From Coccinella septempunctata (taxonomy: Eukaryota > Arthropoda > Insecta > Coleoptera > Coccinellidae): a stretch of 64,000 nucleotides of DNA. A program made the translations under genes and the position numbers. The stretch lies in contig NC_058191.1 of the NCBI RefSeq assembly GCF_907165205.1, positions 16,432,501 to 16,496,500 on the forward strand, read 5' to 3'. This document shows positions 10,269 through 20,254 of the stretch, piece after piece; positions within the stretch are counted from its first letter, which is position 1; each line of letters opens with the position of its first letter. The notes under the pieces were generated by a model. That model was not told the DNA's origin. It did not search any database and saw only the letters and a list, made by a program, of their open reading frames with translations.

Positions 10269-10972
10269 GAAAAAAAAATGACAAAATGATACCGTTCCGA
10301 AAAATATCTTTTATTGCACCAACCGAAATGGTGGATGCGCTAACCGGAGTAGTAGTCGATTCGTCAAAATATCATTTCAATTCCTAAGGAACTATTGGAT
10401 CAATTCGAACCAAATCTTGAAACTGCACATAGTTTTCGCATGCATCTCAATATGCACCTCAATTCGAAAACTATGTATAGTTTCAAAATTTGGCTCGAAT
10501 TGATCCAACAGTTTATGGGAAATTGATATCACACTTTGCCGAATTGACCTCTGAAATCTCAATTCCTATCAGAACTATCGATATGAAATTCAACATGTGC
10601 ATCCCAATTCGAAAACTATGTGAAGTTTCAAGATTTGGGTCGAAATGATCAAACGGTTTTTGAGAAATTCATATCACACTTTGCCGAATTGACCACAGAA
10701 ATCTTAATTCCTATCAAAATTATCGAACTGAATGAAACTCAATAGGTATATCTCAGTTCAAAAACTGTGTAGAGTTTCGAGATTTGGATCGAATTTTGAT
10801 GAGAAATTCATATCACACTTTGCCGAATTGACCACAGAAATCTTAATTCCTATCAAAATTATCGAACTGAATGAAACTCAATAGGTATATCTCAGTTCAA
10901 AAATTGTGTAGAGTTTCGAGATTTGGATCGAATTTTGATGGTCAATGAATAAAAGAATAAGTTCTATTTATC

Positions 10973-11375
10973 ATGAATTGTTCGATCCAGGAGACTCAAC
11001 TTTCGGAATAATAACTTATGACAAGAATATCCATGAACCTTGACAAGAGCGACTTCGGCAAGTCTGGGAAGAATCGTTTCGGTCCGTCAAAAATGACATA
11101 TCGGCCTATTTTCCATATCGCATTCGTCCGAAATACGATGCAATGATGAACCCAATAATTGGTTCAAATAAAAAACTTTAAAATCCTCGAGATTGCGCAG
11201 GAAACTTTCAATTTCAAGTCCTTAGCAATAATTTACCAACCATTCGCCCGTAAAACTTCCGTCAACTTGGCTAATATCGGTCCCACTATTTGAAGAAATC
11301 CAAAGTGTTAAGGTCAAACAATGTCATTTTCAGCCTCCGAGTCTCAAGTGCGACAGGCAACCACGCCCGCCACTG
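10973..11375 (+). pseudogene. Histone H1 5' remnant (upstream region plus ~18 codons)
   Basis: The ATG at 11321 is followed by codons for MSFSASESQVRQATTPAT, nearly the same as the start of the H1 pseudogenes (MSFSTSESEMRQATTPAT at 25485). The upstream ~350 bases match the DNA upstream of those H1 copies. Just after the codons for PAT the match ends and satellite-type sequence with a stop follows, so no histone globular domain exists here. This is the H1 component of the composite repeat. Confidence 0.85.
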
Positions 11376-11413
11376 ATGTATGTACACAGTTTTCGAATTG
11401 AGATGCACATGTT

Positions 11414-11735
11414 GTGGGGACCTGTGGACTTCAGTTCTACCTGGGGTTAGGCCCCCCACAGTTGCTGGCGGTGTGGCAATGAAGGCCACCACAGGGAGGA
11501 CTGCCGAGGGGAAAGGACGAAGTTCTGTTCCAGGTGCGACCGTGTGGGGGTCCTTTCCAGGGTGTGTTGCGTTAGAGATAGGGGACCAGGGACCGCCAGA
11601 ACTGCCTCAGGACCGACCGCAACTCCAGGAAGCAGGACAGAGGCCATACTGCCGGACCTCCGACTGAGGCCCGCCGTACCGCCAACACCGTCAGAACCGT
11701 CGCCGCCCACATCGTTGCCGCCCCTACCGAAGTAG
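11414..11735 (+). pseudogene. Gag-like zinc-knuckle fragment, copy 1 (frameshifted)
   Basis: GC-rich DNA in an AT-rich setting. In the frame shared by the other copies it encodes two knuckle-like motifs (CWRCGNEGHHREDC and CSRCGRVGVLSRVC-like) and a proline-rich tail (PPTPSEPSPPTSLPP). One extra C in the run at 11451-11456 breaks the frame before the first knuckle, and one knuckle residue differs (RCDR for RCGR). No ATG precedes the frame. The source is probably an LTR or non-LTR retroelement gag; the family is not recognised. Confidence 0.75.
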
Positions 11736-12089
11736 AAGGTGAAAATGGATTAGAATTACCCAAAAAAAAATTACCGATTATCTCAATTCGAAAACTATGT
11801 GAAGTTTCAAGATTTGGGTCGAATTGATCAAACGGTTTTTGAGAAATTCATATCACACTTTGCAGAATTGACCACAGAAATCTTAATTCCTATCTGAATT
11901 ATCGAACTGAATGAAACTCAATACGTATATCTCAGTTCAAAAATTGTGTAGAGTTTCGAGATTTGGATCGAATTTTGATGGTCAATGAATAAAAGAATAA
12001 GTTCTATTTATCATGAATTGTTCGATCAAGGAGACTCAACTTTCGGAATAATAACTTATGACAAGAATATCCATGAACCTTGACAAGAG

Positions 12090-12373
12090 CCTTTTTCTGG
12101 GTTTTAACCATGTAGAGAGGTATTGGCTTCTTTGTCATTGTCGATGTCATTCTGGACACCTCAACGTCTGATATTCCCTGGAATATCAGGTCGTCCTTAA
12201 TCAACGCAATATCAGCGTCGGTTGGTAAATGCCTAATAACGGCATATATCTTCTTCTCCTCCTCCATTTGGTAGGTAAAAAATTCTTTACCATGCTGCTC
12301 GAAGAATGTAGTGATTTTTCTAAAATCATCTACGGTTGACGCGACGATTTTTATACCGTCTTTAACTGTAGTT
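12090..12373 (-). pseudogene. LINE-2-like ORF1 fragment, downstream half
   Basis: The minus strand encodes KDGIKIVASTVDDFRKITTF, QMEEEKKIYAVIRHLPTDAD and, further on, EVSRMTSTMTKKPIPLYM, ending KTQKK: the central ORF1 domain before the knuckles. It is the continuation of 13258-13357 and is split from it by a LINE-2 insertion. Both outer ends stop abruptly at composite-repeat DNA (GACAAGAG at 12089 and GAACAATTCATG at 13359), so only about 130 codons of ORF1 were captured, at the centre of an inverted repeat. Confidence 0.85.
12364..12373. repeat. target-site duplication, 3' side of LINE-2 copy a
   Basis: aactgtagtt lies directly before the poly-T run and is repeated at 13258-13267. One more t on the left is also shared, so the true length is 10 or 11 bp. 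Confidence 0.88.
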
Positions 12374-13257
12374 TTTTTTTTTTATAGCAGGGGGAATCTG
12401 CGACCGTGAAAACACGGGGCTCTATCTCTCGCCCAGAGGAACCCATTTCTAGGGAACACTGTGGGGTTACTCACTCTCCTGAGTTCGCGACCCACTACAC
12501 ACAAACTCGCAACCCTAGCACATTGTCGTGCTAGGGTTTTCATGTTCGTCCATTTCGGATATCTCTTCTTAGTATAGTTTTAATAAGTTGTCGTACTCAT
12601 TTTAATCTCTCCTCAATTGATCTCTCGGTCTCTTTTGTAAATTCTCATTCTTCTTCTGTCTTCCTCCGGATCGTAGTCCACTAGTCTCCTGAGTTCTTCG
12701 TTTGGATGTTCCTTCGCTGTTTCGAATAACTTTTCAGCTTTCCTCTTCATAAATTCGGTGATGGTTTCCCACTCCAAATCTCGATATATCTGTTTGTTCC
12801 TGACAAACCAAGGCGCATCTATGGCACATCGTAGTAGCTTGTTTTCTGTTGCCTGAATTCATTGTATATGGCTCTTTGCCGCGAATCCCCAAGCACCTGA
12901 TCCATAAGTCAGTTGCGGTCTAGCAACGGCTTTGATTATTTTCAATTATCTCTCATTTGACATGTGGCTCTTTCTACCTATCAGCGGGTAGAGCATATTC
13001 ATCGCTGCCTTGGTTTTGTCAACGGCTTGTTTGATATGGCTTCTCCATGTTAGACCTTTGTCTAGGGTGATACCTAAATATTTTGCTTCGTTTTCCCATT
13101 CGATTTCTTCTCCATCTACCTCTAGATTTGTTGTAGTTCTTAGTCTCCTCTTCTGCAGTAATATCGCTTGGCTCTTTTGTCCGTTGAGTTTTATTTTCCA
13201 TTTAATACACCAGTCATTTATTTCATCTATAGCTTCTTGTAACATTCCTTCTATAAT
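12374..13257 (-). mobile_element. LINE-2 copy a, 5'-truncated insertion
   Basis: The minus strand carries the last ~300 codons of ORF2 from IIEGMLQEAIDEINDW through LQKRRLRTT, YLGITLDKGLTWRSH and LIGRKSHMSNE, the 3' UTR and a short poly(A) (T's at 12372-12382). The frame is broken by nonsense and base changes near 12945 (SNER then stop). It sits in an ORF1 fragment and is flanked by a 10-11 bp target duplication, (t)aactgtagtt, at 12364-12373 and 13258-13267. Truncation at the 5' end is usual for target-primed insertion. Confidence 0.92.
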
Positions 13258-13357
13258 AACTGTAGTTGCACGGTCGTAATTTATCATTTTTGTGTAGAGA
13301 GCTTTAGATATCTCTACCCAATCTGAGGTGCCCATCATCGTGATGGGTGGAATTTTA
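13258..13357 (-). pseudogene. LINE-2-like ORF1 fragment, upstream half (with target duplication)
   Basis: The minus strand encodes DKIPPITMMGTSDWVEISK, then ALYTKMINYDRATTV, the beginning of the central ORF1 domain. The first ten bases (13258-13267) are the target duplication of the LINE-2 insertion. The frame continues at 12373 downward with KDGIKIV. The upstream end at 13357 joins composite-repeat DNA within ATCGAACAATTC. Confidence 0.85.
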
Positions 13358-14262
13358 TCGAACAATTCATGATAAATAGAACTTATTCTTTTATTCATTG
13401 ACCATCAAAATTCGATCCAAATCTCGAAACTCTACACAATTTTTGAACTGAGATATACGTATTGAGTTTCATTCAGTTCGATAATTCAGATAGGAATTAA
13501 GATTTCTGTGGTCAATTCGGCAAAGTGTGATATGAATTTCTCAAAAACCGTTTGATCATTTCGAGCCAAATCTTGAAACTTCACATAGTTTTCGAATTGA
13601 GATGCACATGTTGAATTTCATATCGATAGTTCTGATAGGAATTGAGATTTCAGAGGTCAATTCGGCAAAGTGTGATATCAATTTCCCATAAACTGTTGGA
13701 TCAATTCGAGCCAAATTTTTAAACTGTACATAGTTTTCGAATTGAGGTGCATATTGAGATGCATGCGAAAACTATGTGCAGTTTCAAGATTTGGTTCGAA
13801 TTGATCCAATAGTTCTTTAGGAATTGAAATGATATTTTGACGAATCGACTACTACTCCGGTTAGCTCATCCACCATTTCAGTTTGTGCAATAAAAGATAT
13901 TTTTCGGAACGGTATCATTTTAATATCGGTAGGAATTGAGATTTCAGACGTCAATTCGGCAAAGTGTGATATCAATTTCCCATAAACTGTTGGATCAATT
14001 CGAGCCAAATTTTGAAACTGTACATAGTTTTCGAATTGAGTTGCATATTGAGATGCATGCGAAAACTATGTGCAGTTTCAAGATTTGGTTCGAATTGATC
14101 CAATAGTTCCTTAGGAATTGAAATGATATTTTGACGAATCGACTACTACTCCGGTTAGCGCATCCACCATTTCGGTTGGTGCAATAGAAGATATTTTTCG
14201 GAACGGTATCATTTTAATAATCGGTAATTTTTTTTTCGGTAATTCTAATCCATTTTCACCTT

Positions 14263-14583
14263 CTACTTCGGTAGGGGTGGCAACGATGTGGGCGGCGACG
14301 ATTCTGACGGTGTTGGCGGTACAACGGGCCTCAGTCGGAGGTCCGGCAGTATGGCCTCTGTCCTGCTCCCTGGAGTTGCGGTCGGTCCTGAGGCAGTTCT
14401 GGCGGTCCCTGGTCCCCTATCTCTAACGCAACACACCCTGGAAAGGACCCCCACACGGCCGCACCTGGAACAGAACTTCGTCCTTTCCCCTCGGCAGTCC
14501 TCCCTGTGGTAGCCTTCATTGCCACACCGCCAGCAACTGTGGGGGCCTAACCCCAGGTAGAACTGAAGTCCACAGGTCCCCAC
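14263..14583 (-). pseudogene. Gag-like zinc-knuckle fragment, copy 2
   Basis: 106 open codons on the minus strand, TCGLQFYLGLGPHSCWRCG onward, with knuckle 1 CWRCGNEGYHREDC (the His of the motif is kept as H after Y) and CSRCGRVGVLSRVC, where V replaces the knuckle His. A Pro/Ser-rich tail and a TAG stop follow. There is no ATG; a TGA lies just upstream in frame, in satellite sequence. It is a fragment, not a gene. Confidence 0.8.
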
Positions 14584-14644
14584 GGTCCTTTCGAACTGAA
14601 ATTCAACATGTGCATCTCAATTCGAAAACTGTGTACATACACCA

Positions 14645-14967
14645 GTGGCGGGCGTGGTTGCCTGTCGCACTTGAGACTCGGAGGCTGAAAATGACATTGT
14701 TTGACCTTAACACTTTGGATTTCTTCAAATAGTGGGACCGATATTAGCCAAGTTGACGGAAATTTTACGGGCGAATGGTTGGTAAATTTTTGCTAAGGAC
14801 TTGAAATTGAAAGTTTCCTGCGCAATCTCGAGGATTTTAAAGTTTTTCATTTGTATCAATTATTGGGTTCATCATTGCATCGTATTTCACGACTTGCCGC
14901 AGTCGCTCTTGTCAAGGTTCATGGATATTCTTGTCATAAGTCATTATTCCGAAAGTTGTGTCTCCTT
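14645..14967 (-). pseudogene. Histone H1 5' remnant
   Basis: The ATG (CAT at 14695-14697 on +) and about 17 H1 codons are followed upstream by H1 5' DNA to the unit boundary. Compared with the other copies, about 65 bases of the upstream region (the TTCGGACGAATGCG section) are missing near 14889. The CCAAT-like motif of the H1 pseudogenes (CGATTGG on +) reads CGAATGG here. Confidence 0.78.
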
Positions 14968-15579
14968 GATCGAACAATTCATGATAAATAGAATTTATTC
15001 TTTTATTCATTGACCATCAAAATTCGATCTAAATCTCGAAACTCTACACAATTTTTGAACTGAGATATACGTATTGAGTTTCATTCAGTTCGATAATTCG
15101 GATAGGAATTAAGATTTCTGTGGTCAATTCTGCAAAGTGTGATATGAATTTCTCAAAAACCGTTTGATCATTTCGACCCAAATCTTGAAACTTCACATAG
15201 TTTTCGAATTGAGATGCACATGTTGAATTTCATATCGATAGTTCTGATAGGAATTGAGATTTCAGAGGTCAATTCGGCAAAGTGTGATATCAATTTCCCA
15301 TGAACTGTTGGATCAATTCGAGCCAAATTTTGAAACTGTACATAGTTTTCGAATTGAGTTGCATATTGAGATGCATGCGAAAACTATGTGCAGTTTCAAG
15401 ATTTGGTTAGAATTGATCCAATAGTTCCTTAGGAATTGAAATGATATTTTGACGAATCGACTACTACTCCGGTTAGCGCATCCACCATTTCGGTTGGTGC
15501 AATAAAAGATATTTTTCGGAACGGTATCATTTTAATAATTGGTAATTTTTTTTCGGTAATTCTAATCCATTTTCACCTT

Positions 15580-15900
15580 CTACTTCGGTAGGGGCGGCAA
15601 CGATGTGGGCGGCGACGGTTCTGACGGTGTTGGCGGTACGGCGGGCCTCAGTCGGAGGTCCGGCAGTATGGCCTCTGTCCTGCTCCCTGGAGTTGCGGTC
15701 GGTCCTGAGGCAGTTCTGGCGGTCCCTGGTCCCCTATCTCTAACGCAACACACCCTGGAAAGGACCCCCACACGGCCGCACCTGGAACAGAACTTCGTCC
15801 TTTCCCCTCGGCAGTCCACCCTGTGGTGGCCATCATTGCCACACCGCTAGCAACTGTGGGGGCCTAACCCCAGGTAGAACTGAAGTCCACAGGTCCCCAC
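15580..15900 (-). pseudogene. Gag-like zinc-knuckle fragment, copy 3 (nonsense)
   Basis: Same frame as the other copies, but TGG of the first knuckle (CWRC) is TAG (CTA at about 15847 on +), and the following residues read NDGHHRVDC-like. The second motif and proline-rich tail are open. Confidence 0.8.
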
Positions 15901-15959
15901 GGTCCTTTCGAACTGAAATTCAACATGTGCATCTCAATTCGCAAACTGTGTACATACAC

Positions 15960-16346
15960 CAGTGGCGGGCGTGGTTGCCTGTCGCACTTGAGACTCGGGG
16001 GCTGAAAATAACATTGTTCGACCTTAACACTTTGGATTTCTTCAAATAGTGGGACCGATATTAGCCAAGTTGACGAAATTTTACGGGCGAATGGTTGGTA
16101 AATTATTGCTACGGACTTGAAATTCAAAGTTTCCTGCGCAATCTCGAGGATTTTAAAGTTTTTTATTTGTACCAATTATTGGGTTCATCATTGCATCGTA
16201 TTTCGGACGAATGCGATATGGAAAATAGGCCGATATGTCATTTTTGACGGACCGAAACGATTCTTCCCAGACTTGCCGAAGTCGCTCTTGTCAAGGTTCA
16301 TGGATATTCTTGTCATAAGTTATTATTCCGAAAGTTGAGTCTCCTT
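15960..16346 (-). pseudogene. Histone H1 5' remnant
   Basis: The ATG is at 16012-16014 on the minus strand. The codons read M then L for the second residue (TTA), followed by the shared SESQ...RQATTPAT. The upstream ~330 bases match the region 5' of the H1 pseudogenes. The coding match ends after about 17 codons. Confidence 0.8.
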
Positions 16347-16814
16347 GATCGAACAATTCATGATAAATAGAACTTATTCTTTTATTCATTGACCATCAAA
16401 ATTCGATCCAAATCTCGAAACTCTACACAATTTTTGAACTGAGATATACGTATTGAGTTTCATTCAGTTCGATAATTCAGATAGGAATTAAGATTTCTGT
16501 GGTCAATTCGGCAAAGTGTGATATGAATTTCTCAAAAACCGTTTGATCATTTCGAGCCAAATCTTGAAACTTCACATAGTTTTCGAATTGAGTTGCATAT
16601 TGAGATGCATGCGAAAACTATGTGCAGTTTCAAGATTTGGTTCGAATTGATCCAATAGTTCCTTAGGAATTGAAATGATATTTTGACGAATCGACTACTA
16701 CTCCGGTTAGCGCATCCACCATTTCGGTTGGTGCAATAAAAGATATTTTTCGGAACGGTATCATTTTAATAATCGGTAATTTTTGTTTCGGTAATTCTAA
16801 TCCATTTTCACCTT

Positions 16815-17135
16815 CTACTTCGGTAGGGGCGGCAACGATGTGGGCGGCGACGGTTCTGACGGTGTTGACGGTACGGCGGGCCTCAGTCGGAGGTCTGGCA
16901 GTATGGCCTCTGTCCTGCTCCATGGAGTTGCGGTCGGTCCTAAGGCAGTTCTGGCGGTCCCTGGTCCCCTATCTCTAACGCAACACACCCTGGAAAGGAC
17001 CCCCACACGGCCGCACCTGAAACAGAACTTCGTCCTTTCCCCTCGGCAGTCCTCCCTTTGGTGGCCTTCATTGCCACACCGCCAGCAACTGTGGGGGCCT
17101 AACCCCAGGTAGAACTGAAGTCCACAGGTCCCCAC
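16815..17135 (-). pseudogene. Gag-like zinc-knuckle fragment, copy 4
   Basis: 106 open codons with CWRCGNEGHQREDC, then CFRCGRVGVLSRVC and a proline-rich tail. The first motif is a correct CX2CX4HX4C knuckle. In the second, V replaces His. Confidence 0.8.
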
Positions 17136-17196
17136 GGTCCTTTCGAACTGAAATTCAACATGTGCATCTCAATTCGAAAACTGTGTACATACACCA

Positions 17197-17259
17197 GTGG
17201 CGGGCGTGGTTGCCTGTCGCACTTGAGACTCGGAGGCTGAAAATGACATTGTTTGACCT
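17197..17259 (-). pseudogene. Histone H1 5' remnant, truncated at the LINE-2 junction
   Basis: The ATG at 17247-17249 and the ~17 H1 codons remain. The upstream region is missing because LINE-2 sequence begins ten bases before the ATG. Confidence 0.78.
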
Positions 17260-17542
17260 TTTTTTTTTTTTTTTTATAGCAGGGGAATCTGCGACCGTGA
17301 AAACACGGGGCGCTCTATCTCTCGCCCAGAGGAACCCATGAACACTGTGGGGTTACTCACTCTCCTGAGTTCGCGACCCACTGAACCTAACCTGCTTTTT
17401 GTTGGTTCCGGGCATTTGCCTATAAACCATTTATCCCTTAATCGGTTGATTTCTTCTTGCACATTGTCGTGCTAGGGTTTTCATGTTCGTCCATTTCGGA
17501 TATCTCTTCTTAGTATAGTTTTAATAAGTTGTTGTACTCATT

Positions 17543-20254
17543 TTAATCTCTCCTCAATTGATCTCTCGGTCTCCTTTTGTAAATTCTCATTCTTCTTCTT
17601 TCTTCCTCCGGATCGTAGTCCACTAGTCTCCTGAGTTCTTCGTTTGGATGTTCCTTCGCTGTTTCGAATAACTTTTCAGCTTTCCTCTTCATAAATTCGG
17701 TGATGGTTTCCCACTTCGAATCTCGATATATCTGTTTGTTCTTGACAAACCAAGGCGCATCTATGGCTCATCGTAGTAGCTTGTTTTCTGTTGCCTGAAT
17801 TCTTTGTATATGGCTCTTTGCCGCGAATCCCCAAGCACCTGATCCATAAGTCAGTTGCGGTCTAGCAACGGCTTTGATTATTTTCAATTTTGTCTCATTT
17901 GACATGTGGCTCTTTCTACCTATCAGCGGTTAGAGCATATTCATCGCTGCCTTGGTTTTGTCAACGGCTTGTTTGATATGGCTTCTCCATGTTAGACCTT
18001 TGTCTAGGGTGATACCTAAATATTTTGCTTCGTTCTTCCATTCGATTTCTTCTCCATCTACCTCTAGATTTGTTGTAGTTCTTAGTCTCCTCTTCTGCAG
18101 TAATATCGCTTGGCTCTTTTGTCCATTGAGTTTTATTTTCCATTTAATACACCAGTCATTTATTTCATCTATAGCTTCTTGTAACATTCCTTCTATAATT
18201 TCTGGCTTGCGATGTCGCATTGCGATTCCTGTGTCGTCGGCATATAATGTCAGCATAGTCCTTGGAGATTTTGGTATATCGTGAATATATATGTTATACA
18301 GTAATGGCCCAAGTACTGACCCTTGAGGCACCCCTGCTTCCATATATCTGGTTGTGGAGTTTTCTCCTTCCACTTTCACGTAGAATCTTCTGTTCCTCAA
18401 ATAATTCCTAATCAACTTGCACAGTTTCATTGAATATCCAGCATATCTCATTTTGTAAATCAATCCTTCATGCCATACTCTGTCGAATGCTCTGGCGACA
18501 TCTAGTAGTACAAGACCGGTTGCTTGTTTATTTTGGAATCCTTCTGTTATGTATTCTGTGAGTCTCAGTAATTGCTGTTCAGTTGAGTGGTGTCTTCTGA
18601 ATCCGAATTGCTCTGCTGGAATGAGATTCAGATTTTCAGTTTCTTCTGTAAGCCTCCTAGCGATTACCCTTTCTACTACTTTTCCTAGGGCGGACAATAA
18701 ACTTATCGGCCTGTAGTTTTGGGGGAATTTTTTATCTTTGCCTGGTTTGTTGAACACTATGACTTCTGCAGTTTTCCACTTTTCCGGATAGTGTTCAGTC
18801 CTCATTATACCGTTTGCAATATTTGTGAGAGCAGCTATACCTTTTCTAGGTAATTTCTTCAACATAGCATTCGTTATTTTATCACTTCCGGGAGCTTTTC
18901 TATTTTTCAAGCTTCTGATTATCTCTTTTATTTCAAATGGAGAAGTTGGTTTTTCTATTTTGTCGTCTACTGGTGGTTCGTCCATTTCTTCTTCGTTGTT
19001 CTCTACAGGATCTTCCAGCTCGTCATTATCGTCATCAGGTCTGTAATTTATTCTCGATTCTCTTTCTATCGAGTCCGCCAGTGCTTCTGCTTTATCGATA
19101 TTCGTATATGCCATTCCTCTTTCTCCGTGGAGAGGTGGTATTTTAGTCTTTTCTCTTCTCACACATTTTTGCATTTTCCATGCAGAATGATCGATAGTAT
19201 TTAGTTCTTGAACTCTTTTGTTCCATCTATTTGTTCTCATGTCCTTCAGGGCATTTTTTAGAACTTGGCTGTGTCGGTTTAGATTTCTCTTATTTATATC
19301 TGTTTTGTTGAGCCTGTATGTTTTTCTTAGTCTCCGATTTTCCCTGATGAGATCTTTGATTTCTCTGGGTGTATCACCGTGTGGATGTATCGGTGCTGGT
19401 CTCGTTATTTTCTTTGTGCTCTTTTTGTAGGCATCTATTATATTCTTTTCTAGTTCATCAACTGCTCTTTCTAGGTCTTCCGGTGTGTTGATTGTCGGTA
19501 TTTCTGTTACCTCCGATTGTATCAGATGGCTATATTTCGTCCAATCGGTGTATTCTCTTGTTTGCATTAGTTATTTTCTTGGCCCATCTCCTATTGTTAA
19601 TTCGATGGGGTTGTGGTTAGAGGTTCCGTCCCACAAGGTCTCTATCGAGAATTCTCTAGTGATATTTTTCATAATTGCGATATCAATTATATCTGGTAAT
19701 CCATTTCCGAATGCTAGGTACGTTGAATCTTCAGGTACAATAACGACAGCTTCATGTTTTTCAGCGAGATCTTTCAGTTTTCTGCCATTTCTGTTTTCCA
19801 TCCTGCTGTTCCATTCTGGAGATTTGCAATTAAAATCTCCGATGCAGATTTTCGGGTTTGTTCCATCTAGTAAGTTGTTGATTTCTTCTTCTAATAGGTT
19901 ATTTGGGGGTCTTTTATATGCCGATGTGACTTCGACTCTTTGTAGATTTATTTCAGCTACAATCGTCACTGTTTCTATTTGTGACTCGTCAGATCTTCCT
20001 TTAAAATAGTGTTTCAGATCTCGTCTAACCAGTAAGGCAACACCTCCCCCAGTGTTTGCGATTCTGTCACATCTATATATCTCATAATTCATGATATTCA
20101 ATCGCGTATTTGGTTGTATTCTTGTTTCCTGTAAGGCTATAATATCAGGTTTTCTCTCTGATATTATTTCTTCTATCTCGAGTTTTCGAGTTCTGACCCC
20201 GTTTATCTTCCAGGAGACTATTTTAAGGGAATTTTTCCTAGTTGTATGTTCCAT
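17543..20254 (-). pseudogene. LINE-2 copy b ORF2: endonuclease-reverse transcriptase with nonsense codons
   Basis: The endonuclease part (20254 to ~19571) shows SWKINGVRTRK (the usual Asn motif WNING is changed to WKING), LQETRIQPN, SAYKRPP, GDFNCKSPEW and SNHNPIELT. A TAA at 19568-19570 ends it (GPRK then stop; other copies read GPRREL). The RT part (19567-17930) has NYRPISLLSALGKVVERV, DVARAFDRVWHEG, GVPQGSVLGPLLYN and LTLYADDTG. Further nonsense codons occur at 17930 (Tyr of MLYPL to stop) and near 17768 (Cys to stop). The native end is at 17543. The protein was about 904 residues when intact. The Asn change in the endonuclease may be extra damage. Confidence 0.92.

Larger units (their letters stand above)
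10269..12089 (-). repeat. Composite repeat block, inverted relative to 13358-17258
   Basis: It runs in the opposite direction to the units at 13358-17258: a shoulder with ATGATACCGTTCCG (10283-10296), satellite-like DNA (10361-10925), an H1-derived segment (10973-11375, reading on +), a gag-like knuckle fragment (11414-11735, reading on +), more satellite (11780-11955) and the start of a second unit (to 12089). The two satellite stretches at 10610-10925 include a 137-bp direct duplication (10661-10795 against 10798-10930). Together with 13358 onward it forms a large inverted repeat around 12.1-13.36 kb. Confidence 0.88.
13358..14967 (+). repeat. Composite repeat unit, variant with extra satellite
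   Basis: Order on the plus strand: GAACAATTCATGATAAATAG boundary, satellite monomers (to ~13740), an inverted satellite piece, the ACTACTCCGGTTAGC/AATAAAAGATATTTTTC shoulder (13850-13915, then again at 14140-14215), gag-like fragment (14263-14583), satellite joint with CACCAGTGGCGGGCG, and H1-derived segment (14645-14967). It is about 230 bp longer than the next unit because the shoulder and inverted satellite are partly duplicated (13735-13915 and 14010-14215). Confidence 0.88.
14968..16346 (+). repeat. Composite repeat unit, 1379 bp, typical form
   Basis: It runs from GATCGAACAATTCATG to the base before the next copy of that motif at 16347. It contains forward satellite (15000-15360), a satellite head-to-head junction (15311-15420), the shoulder (15462-15560), the gag-like fragment (15580-15900) and the H1-derived segment (15960-16346). 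This is the best example of the complete unit. Confidence 0.9.
16347..17259 (+). repeat. Composite repeat unit, cut by LINE-2
   Basis: Boundary motif, one fewer satellite monomer than the previous unit, shoulder (16690-16790), gag-like fragment (16815-17135) and the first part of the H1-derived piece (17197-17259). It ends at GTTTGACCTT, where a LINE-2 poly-T tract begins. Confidence 0.88.

Noticed and set aside
14288..14512. GC-rich opposite-strand ORFs over the zinc-knuckle fragments (GGDDSDGVGG..., AMKATTGRTAEG...)
   Set aside because: Shadows of the knuckle frame caused by high GC and few stops. The knuckle frame has recognisable CX2CX4HX4C motifs; these do not.
14263..14583. A functional zinc-knuckle protein gene
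   Set aside because: There is no ATG, a stop lies just upstream in satellite DNA, several copies carry frameshifts or nonsense codons, and the second motif lacks its His in all copies.
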